64,000 nt of DNA from Rhabdophis nuchalis (GCA_039707465.1 CM077645.1:148176503-148240502), one strand, 5' to 3'. Shown: positions 11,000 to 22,821, counted from the stretch's first letter. Translations and numbers: made by a program. Notes: a model not told the origin generated them from the sequence alone.

Positions 11000-11138
11000 G
11001 ACACAAAGGGTCAGCCATTGTTACAAGATCACTTACCGGCACTTGGAAAAGACCCTGACTCAGAAAGAAATAACCAATATCCATCAAGCCATTCAGAAAT
11101 CGGCAGTACGGGAATTTGGAGTGGATGGAAGATTTTGA
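11000..11138 (+). CDS. FARS2: FARS2, terminal coding exon (mitochondrial phenylalanyl-tRNA synthetase, C-terminal end)
   Basis: After one split-codon base, the frame reads 45 residues to a TGA at 11136-11138. It contains VSHCYKITYRHLEKTLT in its first half, then IHQAIQ, and ends GVDGRF. This is the last strand-helix-strand part of the ferredoxin-fold anticodon-binding (FDX-ACB) domain. Vertebrate FARS2 proteins end in a very similar SHCYR-ITYRH ... G-V-(D/E)-GRF sequence as I recall it. The enzyme charges mitochondrial tRNA-Phe with phenylalanine in the matrix, and the FDX-ACB domain contacts the tRNA. The exon is intact, with a clean acceptor upstream and 3' UTR downstream. It is the only host coding segment recognised here. 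In mammals the next gene downstream is distant (NRN1), in keeping with the long gene-free remainder. Confidence 0.9.
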
Positions 11139-11265
11139 CTTTTCAGTTTTGAATTCTCCGAGTTACTTTTTTTTTTAAAAAATCCTTATTTCTGTTAAAC
11201 AAATTTCTATTATGTGGAAACCTTTATGTAATACTAACACCAATAAATTACCTTGCTGATTTGAA
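11139..11265 (+). other. FARS2: FARS2 3' UTR with polyadenylation signal
   Basis: Short AT-rich untranslated region after the TGA. AATAAA lies at 11242-11247, so cleavage is expected about 10-25 bp later. The end point is inferred. Confidence 0.75.
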
Positions 11266-11540
11266 TACATGTTGATTACTAGTTCGTATATGTACTAGTG
11301 TGTCCATAATATCTGATTTGATCATTTGTTCCATAAGTTTGAGATACAAGTTCAAAGTTTCCCAGATTGTTTGAGGTGAAGACACAACTGGACAATACAA
11401 AAGGGACCTGTGACAAAACATTCCTGACAGTTTCAAGGAAGTGGATTATGGGCACAACAAAGAAGCAAACATGGTCCATGACAGGCCAGGAATTTTGTCA
11501 GAGAGGTTAGTCATCCAGCCAGAGTTGAAGAGGAAAATTT
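11266..11540. other. intergenic DNA just after FARS2
   Basis: No feature recognised before the microsatellite block. Confidence 0.5.
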
Positions 11541-11737
<197 letters not shown>

Positions 11738-11800
11738 AAACTTCTTAGCTGCCCATCTCCCTCACAGAGGGGCTCTCAGATGTAGAGAGTGAGGAAAATC
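11738..11800 (-). mobile_element. LINE 3' end, minus strand
   Basis: Read on the minus strand, GAGAGCCCCTCTGTGAGGGAG followed by ATGGGCAGCTAAGAAGTTTC and ATAG repeats is a reptilian LINE 3' end with a microsatellite tail. Confidence 0.5.
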
Positions 11801-12631
11801 CCCTTGATGGAGTTAAGCCAGGGTGTTGGATCTCCATCAAAGTCATTGATCTTGCTCTTAGAGCAGAGCAGAAAGCAAGGACAGAGAAATGGTGAGATGT
11901 TTCCAACAAGGAGCCCATCACTGGCAATGTTCTTAAATATGCCAGATGCAAGTACAGCTCAGTTATGCGCATTGGCATGGAGGAACCAAGGATATCGCCT
12001 TAGTTTGACTTTGAAGCTGCCAACAAATCCTAGGGATGATTGACTCCTGGTTTCTGAGATTGGCAACTTGCTTGTTCCAATCCTTTAGGCTCAGAGGAGA
12101 CCTGACACAAAACATGTCATTTTTCTTCATATTTGAATGCACACTTACACCAGGTGTGGAATTGTTTACACATTCATAAGGGAGAGGTTGCAATAATCAT
12201 AAAAGAGAATCAGGCCGAAGACTATCCATCCCTGGATTAATTGGACCATTGATCTGTTTTTAAGTGGCTAAAAGAAACAAAGACAAAATTAGTAGTGGCC
12301 CATATTGTGTGTCTCCATATTAATAATGTAAGCTATGGCTCTCTTATTATGTAAAGCTAAAGATGATTTCAAGATGTCATTTTGAAAAATGGTATATAAT
12401 TAGCTGGCATGGCTGGAATATCTCATTCTTAATTATCACTGTTATGTATTATTAATAAAGGTATTTACATTGCTGTACCAAACCATCAGCCAGGGGACAA
12501 CAGTACTTCAGAATTTCAGGCTGGGACTTGCATTTAAGAATGCTGCTGCTTTGAAAAGGTGAAAAGATGCTTAGCACATGTTGGCCTCAGGCTTTCAATC
12601 CCAACTTCTTCACCTTTTCTGTGGCCCGGCT
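11801..12631. other. intergenic DNA, nothing recognised
   Basis: Short open frames lack any domain signature and overlap one another on both strands. Confidence 0.5.
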
Positions 12632-12639
12632 GCATAGAG

Positions 12640-12704
12640 CAGGGGTCTCCAACCTGGGAGTTGAAGTTCACAAGTCTTACAGTTGTCAAGGTTGGACACC
12701 CCTG
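12640..12704. mobile_element. 65 bp hAT-type mini-MITE with perfect 8 bp target duplication
   Basis: Ends are CAGGGGTCTCCAACC and GGTTGGACACCCCTG, a 15 bp imperfect inverted repeat. The flanks carry identical 8 bp GCATAGAG at 12632-12639 and 12705-12712. The 8 bp duplication and the CAGGGG end indicate hAT transposition. Confidence 0.85.
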
Positions 12705-12712
12705 GCATAGAG

Positions 12713-13505
12713 GGTCAGCCTTCTTTTCCCTCTGGATTCCTCACCAGGTTCTATCTCTCCAGTTATCCCTGCAGGAAAAAAACCCTCAAACCGTTCCTGT
12801 CCCCCAGTAGGGGAATATCTGGCCATTTGTTCTGTGCAGCTTTGAGAGTACTGTTATTACCCATTATTTCCACCCCTGAACATTTCCTCTTTGATTCTTG
12901 GGATTATTCATATAATTTTGAAACCAGTCTCTAAGATTCAGAAAGAAGATTTGCTATGGCATCATTTCAATTGATTCCTTCTTCGCAGCCTCCAGTCGTA
13001 TCAATTTACTATCCTAATAAGAATCCTGGCTATCTGATGCACTGCCCTTGCTGGAAATGGGTTGTTTTATGGGAATTGTCTTGGGAAGGCTGGTCCTTAC
13101 AAATCCTGATACAATTTCTGCCTAAAACTGACTGTAGACGAACAACAGGAAAATGAACAGACACCTACAATGCATACATCAAAATCTATGGCTGTGTTTG
13201 GGTACCTGAAGCATATGCACATAACGCCAGTGGCATTGCGACCATGATGGAATTAGACATCATACGATAACTCATTGTGCATTTGTGTCATTTGCTAATT
13301 GTGTTGAGTTGACTCTTTGTTAAACAGATGAAGTGGCTACCCCGGATGCAAAGGCTGTAGGTGCAGAGAACAACATGAGGCTGACTATGAGGTCTGCCCC
13401 TGATCTACTGATCCAATGCAGTGGAAGTGTCTGTTCCATCATCCGTATTTCATCTGTCTGCCCATTCACTTCCACACAGATGATTTGGGACAGTGCTCAA
13501 GGATC
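12713..13505. other. intergenic DNA, nothing recognised
   Basis: No host exon or repeat family recognised. It ends in the target-site duplication of the half-L1 copy. Confidence 0.5.
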
Positions 13506-13520
13506 AATAAGTTGTGGGTT

Positions 13521-14196
13521 GCATATGCCAGGATAAATGAAGTACCTAGAGAGATACATATTAAATTTGTTAGAAGGTCAACAAGGGAAAAGATATTGAG
13601 GACGCAGAGAGACAACCCCCTAACTTATCAACAGAAGGAGATCACCATCTTGAAACAGGTCCCGAAGAAAATTTGAGAGATAAGACGGAAGTATTCCTTC
13701 TTGTCCAAAAGATTATTTAAAAAGGGGGTCTGGTTTAAGTGGATGATGCCGGAGGGAATGTTGGTGTTTTGGGAAGGGGGAAGGGTAAGAATTAAAACAA
13801 TTGCAGAGGTGCAAGCCTTTCTCGAAAAACACTCCCTAACCCTTGAAGATGATACCGGGGGAGCAGAGACGGCCGCGGCTCCGCCCACTGGAGGCCAGGG
13901 GGAAGAAGATACAATTGCCAAGAGACTTAGATCTCAAAAATGACTTTATTTTAGTATAATACAATGTTGTTTGGATGTTTAAGCACGTTTGCTAGCACTG
14001 TTCTTTTTATTATAACTTTATTTGCATCTCTGTCCACTTTGTAGTATGTATATATAACTGAAATATCTATTTTGTGTATGAAGACTCAGATGGAGTCGAT
14101 GATTTCGACGAGAAAGTTCTCAAAATGTCTTTTCGCAGCTTACCCTTACCTTTTGTATACAAAATTTGTAAAACCCAATAAAACTTTTTTCATATA
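13521..14196 (+). mobile_element. half-L1-like retroposon copy 1 (ORF1 C-terminal domain plus 3' UTR)
   Basis: The insert carries an in-frame L1 ORF1p C-terminal domain (ARINEVPREIHIKFVRRSTRE, then YQQKEITILKQVPKK, GMLVFWEGGRVRIKT). It is broken by one stop at 13675-13677 and ends with AKRLRSQK at 13943. A ~250 bp 3' UTR with AATAAA near 14178 follows at once; no ORF2 exists. A 15 bp duplication AATAAGTTGTGGGTT flanks the insert at 13506-13520 and 14197-14211, proving insertion as this 5'-truncated unit. Confidence 0.85.
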
Positions 14197-14211
14197 AATA
14201 AGTTGTGGGTT

Positions 14212-15431
14212 CTCCTACACTAGAGTTTGTAAGAAGAGATTGGACAACCATTTCTCAGGTTCCCTGCCTGAGTCTCCAAGGTTCTGTTCATTTCATTTCT
14301 TGACTACCTACTCACATATCTTCTCCACCAAGAACTTATTCAATGGTGTTGGGACTTGCCTCCACAAGGTTCAACCTATTTCCCCAACTTGGCATATACA
14401 ATGTTGGGATGTGAGGAGGATGTTTATAGTAGCCTGCCCTATAGAATTAATGTAACAACTGCAGTTGTTCTTGGGGAGAAGCCCCTCCCTGATAAGATCA
14501 CAATTCAGGGAGCTTTTGCAAGACCTTGTTTTAATCCCAAGAAGTCAAATATTTCAGTGGGAAGACTCCTACTTCAAACGTGGGCCTTGTGAATCAGCTT
14601 TGAAAGAGGCAAGTGAAGAAAAATGTCAGAGGAATATATTTTTGGTCCCTCAGGAAAAGAACTTCACTAACGCAACGGAAAAATCAGGGTTGCTTTTTGT
14701 TGTTGTTGTTGTTGATTACAAATGTTCAGCCTTTTACTGTTGCTTTGAGACACAGCGTCCTGGTGTTCCAAAATAAACGAAATACTTTATGTCGTTTCTT
14801 CCTAGCTGACTCTTTGAACTCCCTTTTCAAAAAATTGGACAATTTAATTGAAAAGGGCTTCCCCTTTTTTTCAGATCCTGTGATTTTTCCGAGTTTGCTT
14901 CAAAAGTCTTTGAGGAATTTGTTTTTAGAACGCTTTAACTATCCGTGGTAGCAAGAACATTTGATTCCTTCCTCCCCTCCATTTCTAGGAATGAAAGGCA
15001 GCTTTATTAGAACCGCCAGGAAATTCTTAAACATTGTACATGGCAAAAAGAGAAAAATCTTTGTTAAAGAACAAGCTCTATTTCTAGAATCAGTATATAT
15101 TTCTATTCCCAGCTAGCGTGCCTGATAAAAAGATCATTTAAAAAGCAGAGCGCCTAAAGGTTGCTATGACAAAGAAAGATTCTGGACATTGAGTTGAAAC
15201 TTTTTTGTCCCCAGCGGGTCAATTCAGCTTTTCCACCCAAGGACCAGAAGCAATCTCTGTATTTTTCCTTCCCTAAATCAGCAGCACAATTTAATTCAGC
15301 ACAGCCGGTATCTATATCCCAAAGTGAAGCATTTTGGCTGAGTGTGTGCAATAAATTTGCACATCTGGGCCAAAGGTTAAGGAAAGATATATTTCAGAAA
15401 TTCAGAAAACTCAGAATTAAGTTCCACTGAC
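14212..15431. other. intergenic DNA with a faint CR1 scrap
   Basis: At 14225-14290 the text GAAGAGATTGGACAACCATTT...CCCTGCCTGAG resembles a CR1 3' coding end. From about 14440 to 15430 the sequence is non-repetitive and of average composition, with no ORF that looks coding. Confidence 0.45.
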
Positions 15432-15433
15432 TA

Positions 15434-16264
15434 CCGTATTTTTCGGAGTATAAGACGCACCTTTTTTCCTCCAAAAAGAGGCTGAAAATCTGGGTGCGTC
15501 TTATACATCAAATACAGCATTTTCTGCCTCCTGGAACCCCACCCCCTTCACCAAACTGGCTGTGCCTAGCCTTATGGAGGCTTCCAGAGAGCTCCTGGGG
15601 GCTAGAGAGGGCAGAAAGTAGCCTAAAATGGGCCGTTTTTTGCCCACCCCCAAGCCCCCAGCAGCACTCTATAAGCCTCCATAGGGCTATGCATGCAATT
15701 TATTTGACACAAAAATGGCCTGTTTTCGCAATAAATGGGCCGGTTTTTTGCTCACTTTTGACCCCCCCAACACCCCAGGAGCATTCTGCAAGCCCCCCCA
15801 AGGCTATTCATGCTTTTTATTTGGAAAAAGATGGCCCCATTTTCAGGGAGAAACGGGCAGTTTTGGGGAGGTTTGCAGCGTGCAAAGGCTCCCCCCCCCT
15901 TTTCGGAAGGCTCTTTAACTGTTTCTGTGGCAGCTGAAATAAAGTCTTAAGGTTTGTCAGCGATTTCCTTCTGCAAGACTTGGATAAATACACCTGGAAA
16001 CATCTACCTACCTACCTACCTACTCACTCTCTCTCTCTCTCTCTCTCTCTCTCCCCCTCTCCCTCTCCCTAGCTACCTACTGTATTTCTCTCTCTCTTTA
16101 TTTCTCTCTCTATTCCTTTATCTACCTACCTACCCTCTCTCTCCCTACCTACCTACTGTATTTCTATTTGTTTCTCTCCCTCTCTATCCCTCTGTCTACC
16201 TACCTACTTTTTTCGTATTTCCCTCTTCAAAACCTTGGTGCGTCTTATACTCCAAAAAATATGG
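15434..16264. mobile_element. TA-flanked MITE (CCGTATTTTTCGG family)
   Basis: Termini CCGTATTTTTCGGAGTATAA and the near complement TTATACTCCAAAAAATATGG form an inverted repeat with the subterminal motif GGTGCGTCTTATA at both ends. TA dinucleotides flank it at 15432-15433 and 16265-16266, as expected for Tc1/mariner-type transposition. The interior is expanded by a pyrimidine tract. A 390 bp relative lies at 46642-47031. No transposase is encoded. Confidence 0.75.
16009..16212. repeat. interrupted CTAC/CT pyrimidine-rich tract
   Basis: Alternating CTAC, CT and CCCT arrays give a strong strand asymmetry. The tract lies inside the MITE. The other MITE copy has a shorter GGTA/GA-rich counterpart, so the tract probably expanded from an element-internal seed. 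Confidence 0.85.
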
Positions 16265-16266
16265 TA

Positions 16267-17197
16267 GGTGACATATGTATCTAACCTTAAGAACTAATGG
16301 TAAATTCAGCTAGTTGTGACTGCTGGCTATTCAGACCAGCAGGTACGAGTGACATGAAATAATCTGTTCAAAAGAAGCCAGAGAAGGAAGCTATTCTTCA
16401 TTGGTTGTTGACTTATGACTTCCTTCTTAGGTTTTTCTTCTGGATGGAGGAAACTAGAACCCAATCCACATTTATTAAAATCAGGTGAAACAAGCAACAG
16501 ATTCTTAGCTATATCATAGCAAATGTCTTTCCCACTTAACTGCAAGTTTAGAGGACATGATAGGGAAATTGCCTCTCTTCCAGTAGTCTCTACTGTTGGA
16601 AGAAATGTCCATCTGCATTCAGTTCCAAATGGGGAGAAACACACTGAAAACATGGACGCTGTTTGGAAAGATGGCTTTAATGGTGGATGGGATCACATGC
16701 TTTGAAGATGTTGGGTGAAGAAAAAAAGGGGAAGAGAAACTGAGAGTGCCTGAGTTTTATACCCTCTCTGAGCTTTTGAATTTGGGGTTGTATTCTGGTT
16801 GTCAGATTCCCATGGGGCCATGCAGGGGCAACTCAGTAGGCTGTCCTGAGCTTGGTTGAGCCTTGCTGGATGATGTAATCTTCCCAGGTGCCATGTGGTG
16901 AGATGGGTAGAGGGCTAATCCTATCATGTCCTGAGACCCATGTCTTAATCCCATCACCCTGGAGCTGAAAAGGGGGGTGGGATCTGCAGGAAGCTGCTTT
17001 GTCTAAAAAACACGTTTTTCTTTTTCTCATCCAGGGAATTATAATATTCTGCCTTTTTAATATTTCCTATTGTTCTAGGAGCGGGGTAGATGCTAACTTC
17101 CTACACTACCATGGCATTTCCTCAGCTTAGAGTTAATTTTGAGAGGTCCTTGGTGTTCTCTGGGCTTGGTAGTTTTCTCACAGCCATTTCATCATCA
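16267..17197. other. intergenic DNA, nothing recognised
   Basis: Frames at 16327-16653 (minus) and 16523-16705 lack recognisable domains. Confidence 0.45.
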
Positions 17198-17396
17198 TGC
17201 TCAGCACTGATGACGTAACCTAGCTTGGGTAATGAAATGCCTGCAAGAAAACAGCCAAGCTCAGAGATCACCAAAGACGTATCATTTCAACTCTAAGTTA
17301 CAAATATTCTTATCAGTTGATGCTTTGCTATTAGAATTGTTACAATACTTGGTGATATGCATGAGGAATATTTATATATCTGCACTCATGTTGCAG
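17198..17396 (+). repeat. direct duplication, copy 1
   Basis: About 195 bp, from CAGCACTGATGA through TGGGTAATGAAATGCCTGC to TCTGCACTCATGTTG, recurs at 17863-18054 with a handful of mismatches. Its first ~80 bp resemble a dispersed squamate repeat. The remainder looks unique. Confidence 0.8.
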
Positions 17397-17786
17397 GCGT
17401 CACCAACCTTTCAGACTTCAGGGACCACTAAATTCATAGTTTTAAATCCCACAGACCAATAATGTGATCTGCCTAATGACCTAGGTGGGCATGGATAGGT
17501 GCCCAAGTGACTGGGTAGGTGCAGGCAGGCTGAAGCGGCAGTGGCCGGAGCCTTAATGTGCGGGAGCAAAGTGCCACTTGTCTTTGTGCAGCAACAGCAA
17601 TTCTGCCTTCGTTGCGGTACATTTGCGCCAGCTGGTGGCGCCAAGGCAGTCCTCGCCTCCCACCACTTTGGGCTCAGAGCAGTAAGCTGCGTCCGGAAAG
17701 CACTACAGCAGAGAAAAGCAGCCGGTGTGGACTCCGTCTGCATGGCCATGAAGCTGGATCGGCATGACCAGTTCCTGAGTCAACCT
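17397..17786. mobile_element. hAT-like element, right end unclear
   Basis: It begins CAGGCGTCACCAACCTTTCAG followed by CTTCAGGGACCAC, a non-autonomous hAT-like left end. No matching right end or duplication was located before the SINE fragment. Confidence 0.4.
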
Positions 17787-17858
17787 TGAGCCTGTCAGAG
17801 TTGAACTCCTAGCAGTGGGCAGAGCTAACCTGCAATACTGCATTCTAACCACAACTCT
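17787..17858 (-). mobile_element. SINE family B, partial
   Basis: GAACTCCTAGCAGTGGGCAG...TACTGCATTCTAACCAC is the reverse complement of the tRNA-like head seen at 30085-30303. The distal part is missing. Confidence 0.7.
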
Positions 17859-17862
17859 AACA

Positions 17863-18054
17863 GCACTGATGATGTTAATTAGTTTGGGTAATGAAATGTC
17901 TGCAAGAAAACAGCCAAGCTCAGAGACCACCAAAGACGTATCATTTCAACTCTAAGTTACAAATATTCTTACCAGTTAATGCTTTGCTATTATAATTGTT
18001 CCAATACTTGGTGATATGCATGAGGAATATTTATATATCTGCACTCATGTTGAT
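17863..18054 (+). repeat. direct duplication, copy 2
   Basis: Second copy of the 17198-17396 segment in the same orientation, about 665 bp downstream. The divergence is low, so the duplication is relatively recent. Confidence 0.8.
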
Positions 18055-18387
18055 TGTACTGTGATAAAACCTATGGTGTTTGTGCTCGGTAAGGTAAATC
18101 TCTCTTACGAAATTTTTCCCCTAGCCATAATGTAATGCATAATGAAATAAAAACATACCCAGATGCAAATAGAAATATAGTTGTTAAGTGTGCAAACACG
18201 GGGTGGCTGTTGGCTAGATAATGGCAATACTTGATGTTTCTCTAGTGGTTTTTCACAGAAATGCAGTGGAGTATTTTTCAAACATTAAATGAAAAAGCTC
18301 CCAGTTTTCCCTGAGAATCAATTTTTCTTTTTTCTCAGAGAATCAATCAGAGAGATGTATAGCAGAGTAATCCAGCCTCAGTTGTAG
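18055..18387. other. intergenic DNA, nothing recognised
   Basis: No ORF or repeat signature recognised. Confidence 0.5.
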
Positions 18388-18571
18388 TCAGTGGTGGGAT
18401 TCATTTACCTTCTGTACTGGTTCGCAAATGTGAGTGCTGCATCTGCGCATCCGCACCACCTTCCGCGCATGTGCAGAAGGTCACGCATTATGTCGGGGCA
18501 TGTGGGCGGAGCCTCCCACAGCCACCGCTACCGGTTCACCCGAACTGAAGAGAACCGGCTGAATACCACCT
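18388..18571. mobile_element. hAT-like MITE (CAGTGGTGGGATTC family)
   Basis: It starts CAGTGGTGGGATTCATTTAC and ends CTGAATACCACCTCTG. The interior has CTGGTTCGCAAATGTGAG and ACCGGTTCACCCGAACTG, as in the copy at 24139. No clear 8 bp duplication was found here, but other family members have one. Confidence 0.75.
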
Positions 18572-19121
18572 CTGGAGAGTGGCTGTTGATCAGATGACTG
18601 TCCTCTTAGAGTAACTTCTAGATGAGCTTAAAATATTACAAGATGGGATAATGTGAAACTACAACTTCGATATGAAACACGTACTGCACAAATTTACTAT
18701 AGAATCAGAACCGCTGAGTGATGGGGAAGTGCACTGAGCAAGTTGGCAGTTCTAAAGTCAATCTACAGTAAGGTATTTCTAAGTAATGCAACATCTGATT
18801 CACTCATAAACCACAGGGCACACTCCCTAATTCATCCAATTAATGTTCTTTCTCAATCCGTGTGCCATTTCCCTCCTAAATTTCTTGGTTATTTTGCTGC
18901 AGGTTGCAGTTTCCCTGGAAACTGTTTTGCTCTTGTCATATTAAAACTACTGGTGGGTATTCTTCAAAAATACAGGATAGTTTTTCAATATGCCCCACTT
19001 CGGTTCTTGATGTAGGTAGGGAAACGTCATTTGCAGGTAAGAAATTTCTGATTGTACAATTTCCTTTTCTTTTATAAAAAAGATGGATGGACAACTTTTG
19101 TGTGTATATATATGAGTGAAT
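18572..19121. other. intergenic DNA, nothing recognised
   Basis: No ORF or repeat signature recognised. Confidence 0.5.
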
Positions 19122-19149
19122 GAGTGTGTGTGTGTGTGTGTGTGTGTGT

Positions 19150-19212
<63 letters not shown>
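19122..19212. repeat. (GT)n(AG)n compound dinucleotide repeat
   Basis: About thirteen GT units are followed by about thirty AG units. Confidence 0.95.
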
Positions 19213-19215
<3 letters not shown>

Positions 19216-19828
19216 TGATGTGTATTCACACAGTGTAACTGCAGTCCTTTGATTTAAAACCTTTGAGCAGCCACAGATCTCAAATATAGAAGAGACAGTG
19301 TTATTTTGGTTTTGTACTACAGTACACCAAATGAATGAACAAAGCATGCAGTTTTGTGAACAAAACAGCCTTTCAATTCGGCAGCAAACCCCTGGAAATC
19401 AGGGAGGACTGTTGCATGGCTTTTCATGTTGCAGTTCTAATCTTCCCACTTGCATCAACGCATGTTGAGTGAGAAGAAAAGGGCCCGTTAGCAGCATATT
19501 TACAAATCTCAACAGTTCCACTGTTAGACTTTCTACAAGGTCTTCTGCCCACTGTGTGGGAACAAAAATACATCAGGAATCAAGCAACTGCCACCTGGGC
19601 CAGTATGCTCAGTCTTTCAGGAAACACATTGCTTCATTTCAGGAGCTGGAATCTTGAAACTATGAAGACAAGTGAAAAAATAAACTTAACAAAAAAAAAG
19701 TCATTCCCGCTCAGGTACACTGGCCATGTTTGTGACTGTTTGGAAATTTACTAGAGTTCCATTCGTAAAATTTATTCTCTCATATTGTAAGAAAGGATAG
19801 GCCCATATTGCCATTTGGAGAGCACGAG
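19213..19828. other. intergenic DNA, nothing recognised
   Basis: No ORF or repeat signature recognised. Confidence 0.5.
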
Positions 19829-20180
19829 GGTGGGATGTGGTGGCTCAGCGGCTAAGACACTGAGCTTGTCAATCAGAAAGGTCGTCAGTTTGAGGGTTCA
19901 AATCCCTAGTGCCGTTAGTGAGCTCCCGTTACTTGTCCCAGCTTCTGCCAACCTAGCAGTTCAAAAGCACGTAAAAATGCAAGTAGAAAAATAGGAACCA
20001 CCTTTGGTGGGAAGGTGACTGCGTTCTGTGCACCTTCGGCATTTAGTCATGCTGGCCACATGACAACAGAGACATCTTCGGACAGTGCTCGCTTTTCGGC
20101 TTTGAAACAGAGATAAGCACTGCCTCCTAGAATCAGGAACAACTAGCACATATGTTCAAAGGGAACCTTTACCTTTAGGG
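19829..20180 (+). mobile_element. tRNA-derived SINE (family A), nearly full length
   Basis: The A box TGGCTCAGCGG and B box GGTTCAAATCCC lie in the head, with the shared body of the 9447 copy. The 3' end CTAGCACATATGTTCAAAGG leads into AACCTTTACCTTTA, the typical tail of a squamate SINE. Confidence 0.9.
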
Positions 20181-20751
20181 TTGGGGAAACAGCAATTTGA
20201 TACCTCTCTTGTGCTCCTCTGTGTAGAATGGAGGCCAGCCAGTAGAAACAAACTCTATTGGCTCTATTAAAGGGAGAGGTTTGATCTAAGATAGATTAAA
20301 ACAGTGCTTCCCAAACTTTTTTCCCTTCATTATCCAAAATTGCTTACCAGAAAGCTCTTGTCACCTGAGGATTAAGCTTGTGACCAGGAAGCAAAGTCCT
20401 AAATGAGCACAGGGTTAGGTTCAAAATACATACATTAATTCCAAAATGTAATAAATTGGAAAACATAAATAGATTTTTTGAGTGGGCAGAGGGCACCTCT
20501 CAGTTTACAACTTTCTGAAAGGCTAAATGAGACCATCTTACTCATCATCAGTATAAGCATGACTGAAATTGTGCAACTCGTGTTTGGGCCAGAATTTGAC
20601 AATTTTTCTGTTAAACCTAATTAATTTAAGCTGGGTGCCTTATGGGGTTAAAAAAAATAAAGCCAAATGTCATAGTATCTCTTCTTCAAAGGGGGTGGGG
20701 AGATATAATTATTTCCACAAACTTAATTCTCAGATGAGTTATTATTAAAGA
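20181..20751. other. intergenic DNA, nothing recognised
   Basis: A possible hAT terminus CAGTGCTTCCCAAACTTTTT at about 20293 has no partner. Nothing else was recognised. Confidence 0.4.
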
Positions 20752-20775
20752 AATAATAATAATAATAATAATAAT

Positions 20776-20813
<38 letters not shown>

Positions 20814-20814
20814 C
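20752..20814. repeat. (AAT)n(AAC)n microsatellite
   Basis: AAT units change to AAC units without a break. Confidence 0.9.
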
Positions 20815-20857
20815 CAGGAAAGGGGATATTAAAGCAATTTGAAACAACAGAGCAGCT

Positions 20858-20925
20858 AAGTTTTCGCCGCCCTGGGTCCTCTGTGGAGAAGGGCGGGATA
20901 TAAATATAATAAAATAAATAAGGTA
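20858..20925 (+). mobile_element. L3-like LINE tail only
   Basis: CGCCGCCCTGGGTCCTCTG...GAAGGGCGGGATATAAAT followed by AAAT-like units is the terminal ~60 bp of the L3-like LINE. Confidence 0.8.
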
Positions 20926-22820
20926 TCTTGAAAGATACATGACTGAACCAAGACAGTTAAATTTCTTATAGTAATTTCCCTCCCCCCAAAAAATAATAGA
21001 AAGCAAGCTTTCCTAAACTGACAGTTGGACATGTACTGGGGGGAAATTAACTGTTCATTTGTGGAGTCCAAAAATGATTCAAATACTATTTTGGGTTAAA
21101 AGAAGATTAAGATTATAACAAGTATTCAATTGAACAATAGCCTATATGGAAACCTCATCTCCCATCTATCTCCTCTTAAAAGCTCTGTAGCTTTTATGTA
21201 GCCTTAGAAGTCAAACAACCTTGTAATTCATTCACAGAGCACATGCACAAAGTCCCAGGCTTAATTTTTGGCTTTTCGTGAGAAAACTTAAAATTTGGAT
21301 GAAAACTTCCTATCACTGATCAGGGTAGATAAGGAATATACAACTCTGTGTCTTGATCCTGCTGGCTGATTTTTATGACAGTTGCAACCTGTATCATAGA
21401 CTGGATATAGATTAGGCTAAACTAAATTAACCAATAGCCTGACTTGGTAATGTACCGTCTAAATTTAGAATTCAAATTTCTATTTATTTATTTTTTGTTC
21501 CAATCATTTATGTGGTATTGGAACTGGTATTTATGCTGGCTTATCTCTGTTCTAAATGCAATACAATTTATACTTCATCCTCAATGTGGATTGAGTGAAT
21601 GAATGAAGACAGTGCCAGAATAACCCTGAAATAGAATATGCAACAGGTGTTTCCAGGATATGGATTTTGGAATCCAATTTGTAGATTACAATTGTTTCAG
21701 AAGTACTGTAAGACAAAATGAATTTGGGTCAGGAAAAAAAATAAGAAAGTAAGATAAATAGTAATTGACAGGTTTGTCCATCTTTTTTTTTTAAAAGAGA
21801 AATTCACTAATTACATCCCTTGGTTGACTGATTGGATTATAATTAGGAATTTGAATGGCATCCACATCAGAAATAAATGGAAAGCATGCTATTATAATAT
21901 CTTTCCCCAGATGTCATTCTTGATTGCCTTTACTAGATAGATTTGTACCTCCCAAATTCCCAAATTCCATCAGTCCACTAACATTGAGATGTTTGTTTTA
22001 GAAACCTCAGTTCTATGCTATGCACAACTACATTGCTGTCTCCATATGATCAGGCATGTTTTTATATGAATTTTTTTTTTTAACAGAAGATGGTATTTTA
22101 TGCTTTTATTTGATTCCATTTTGATAGAGCCAACTACTCTTCCATGATCATTTCAAGGGGATATACAGAGGATGACACAGTGGGATATTCCAAATATTGG
22201 ATGGCCCTGTCATCCTTTGCCATGTTGGATAAGAGTAATGAAACTAGAGCCACGGGCTACCTTCCCTTCCTGGAGAGGGCAGGGCATCATGCTACCCTTA
22301 TAAGTCTATCGGCCTCCATAGAACACCAAACACATGGTTTACGGTTTGCGGTTTATTGGATTTATATACCGCTCCTGTCTCCAGATGGACATGGAAGAGG
22401 TCTATACTTGGTCCTGTCTATATAGGTATCAAAACTGCCATCATACGCTGAACTTTGCATCAGCAAGCTGCCAGTCTTCCATGAACTATGGTAGGGAGGG
22501 AGACAGACAGAAGGGGGAATGGTTGGCAACTCGTTCCTTCCAGAGGCATCATCTCAAGGTCAAAGCCCCGGGAAACAAATCTAATGATTCAACAACCACT
22601 GTTGAAGAGACTGTGCCCAAAATAATTTGTTCAAATACAATTGGACAATAGGGGACCAGAAGTGGGGAGGAATGGAAGGGGGAAGTTTTGGTGCAAGAAT
22701 GTTAGTTCGGTCTTTGCTATACTGTATTCCACTTGGCTTTTCGCAAAGTATACCTTTCAACTGAAGTGGAGTCGAGGGTCTTTCCTGTCTAAAGGACCGA
22801 GCTGGAGCAGGTCTGACATT
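20926..22820. other. long stretch of intergenic DNA, mostly non-repetitive
   Basis: No exon recognised. At 22330-22380 a TTTATTGGATTTATATACCGC motif looks like a short minus-strand LINE tail. Confidence 0.45.
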
Positions 22821-22821
22821 A

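Noticed and set aside
19829..20180. tRNA gene
   Set aside because: A and B boxes are present, but the rest does not fold as a tRNA and the whole unit recurs at 9447 with a SINE tail.
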